DNA from: Bacteroidota bacterium
GTDB lineage: Bacteria; Bacteroidota; Bacteroidia; Chitinophagales; Chitinophagaceae
Direction: 5' to 3'
Assembly (NCBI GenBank): GCA_029561305.1
Contig: JAKQJG010000168.1
Location: forward strand, 1 to 41,305
DNA: 41,305 bases
Shown here piece by piece: positions 40,828 through 41,305 of the stretch. The position numbers and the translations under genes are program-made. The notes below the pieces were generated by a model. It was not told where the DNA came from and searched no databases. It saw only the letters and a list, made by a program, of their open reading frames with translations. Numbering within the stretch: the stretch's first letter is position 1; every line of letters starts with the position of its first letter.

Positions 40828-41305
40828 TTATTGGCAGGCGCCGGTAAGATTGGTGGTGCCGCAGCCAGCTATTCTTGCTTCAAAATAACTTCCTTGAGCA
40901 GCATGAAACCCAGGAGACAAAATAATATGGCTCCCCGCCTGGAACAGACCATTTGAACCATTGTTATATTTTATAGCGGTACCGGGTGTGGTAGTGATTA
41001 TACTGTTGGCCATTCTAATATTTATACCAGCAGATAAAACTGTATAGGGCAGACCAAGAACATAGGTTCCGATAGTGAAGCATCCTCCTGTACTGCTGGC
41101 AGTAATATCATCACCACCTTGTATGTAATGCTTGCCAATGGTATTAAAAACCGGTATGCGGTGAGCTGCCACATCATTATCCATAAAACCACCGGCAATA
41201 GAAATGGGAGGTGGATTGCTGGTATCGAAAGGCGCCCTCACTTCAAAATGAAGATGTGGCCCGGATGCCCGTCCGATCTCACATTCATAACCCAAAAAAG
41301 TGCCT
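40828..41305 (-). CDS. M23-family (LytM-like) peptidase, 5' truncated by window edge, with coathanger-like C-terminus
   Basis: The frame is open to the right edge; the gene begins outside. The visible part starts GTFLGYECEIGRASGPHLHFEVR, where HLHFEV is the metal-binding end of the LytM/peptidase M23 domain that cuts peptidoglycan crosslinks. A ~120-residue C-terminal part follows with GTYVLGLPYTVLSAGINIR and FQAGSHIILSPGFHAAQGSYFEARI, the typical coathanger signature LxPGFHAxxGSxFxA. It ends NLTGACQ. It is the upstream member of a two-gene unit with the M43 peptidase, which has a related end. Confidence 0.85.
   Translation of the reverse strand, partial: GTFLGYECEIGRASGPHLHFEVRAPFDTSNPPPISIAGGFMDNDVAAHRIPVFNTIGKHYIQGGDDITASSTGGCFTIGTYVLGLPYTVLSAGINIRMANSIITTTPGTAIKYNNGSNGLFQAGSHIILSPGFHAAQGSYFEARIAGCGTTNLTGACQ

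Overview
The window is a chromosomal segment of a Bacteroidota bacterium, most likely from the Chitinophagaceae or a close relative (lineage inferred). The evidence is: promoters of the TTTG-N18-20-TAnnTTTG type; almost no Shine-Dalgarno sequences except a perfect one before rpsU; the tRNA(Thr-Tyr-Gly-Thr)-tuf-tRNA(Trp)-secE-nusG order; lipid-anchored TamL coupled to TamB; a BshB1-type deacetylase; DUF4294; and coathanger-like C-termini on secreted peptidases. No insertion sequence, prophage, CRISPR array or rRNA gene is visible.

Layout. 1-4.5 kb: the end of an NlpC/P60 hydrolase, a DEAD-box helicase with a DEMD motif II, a VF530-type protein, a 2OG-Fe(II) oxygenase, and an Xre-type regulator divergent from an envelope protein, with an operator-like palindrome between them. 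4.7-12 kb: the tamB-tamL pair for outer-membrane assembly. 12-15.2 kb: ccmE-ccmF cytochrome c maturation genes on the minus strand; CcmE carries CxxxY in place of HxxxY. 15.6-18 kb: a ureohydrolase followed by two paralogous membrane proteins. 18-27 kb: a radical SAM protein, a seven-blade FG-GAP propeller, a SIMPL protein, a YitT transporter-like protein, DUF4294, BshB1, a fatty acid desaturase and DUF1003. 27-30 kb: glnS converging on pdhB across two hairpins.

30.3-32.1 kb: an ECF sigma factor overlaps by 4 bp a protein with a cytoplasmic N-terminus, one membrane helix, a long linker and a C-terminal beta-barrel. This matches the dual-membrane-spanning anti-sigma (Das/Dma) arrangement described in Bacteroides. 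32.3-35.4 kb: the nusG-secE-tRNA-tuf-tRNA operon, which is not followed by rplK. It contains two tRNA pseudogenes from different tRNA-Thr parents that share an almost identical 30-31 nt block with a TCCCGAT/ATCGGGA palindrome in place of the anticodon arm. 35.5-37.4 kb: hpf, xerC and rpsU, with ribE divergent.

38-41.3 kb: a decayed lipoprotein-like gene whose frame is kept over 220 codons with three internal stops, then cyanophycinase and two secreted peptidases (M43 and a partial M23) with similar C-terminal domains.

Points most worth a second look: the chimeric tRNA pseudogenes, the Das/Dma-like pair, the in-frame-stop pseudogene, the Cys-type CcmE, the strong rpsU Shine-Dalgarno with a terminator touching the xerC start codon, the candidate Xre operator, and several families of short-period intergenic repeats.
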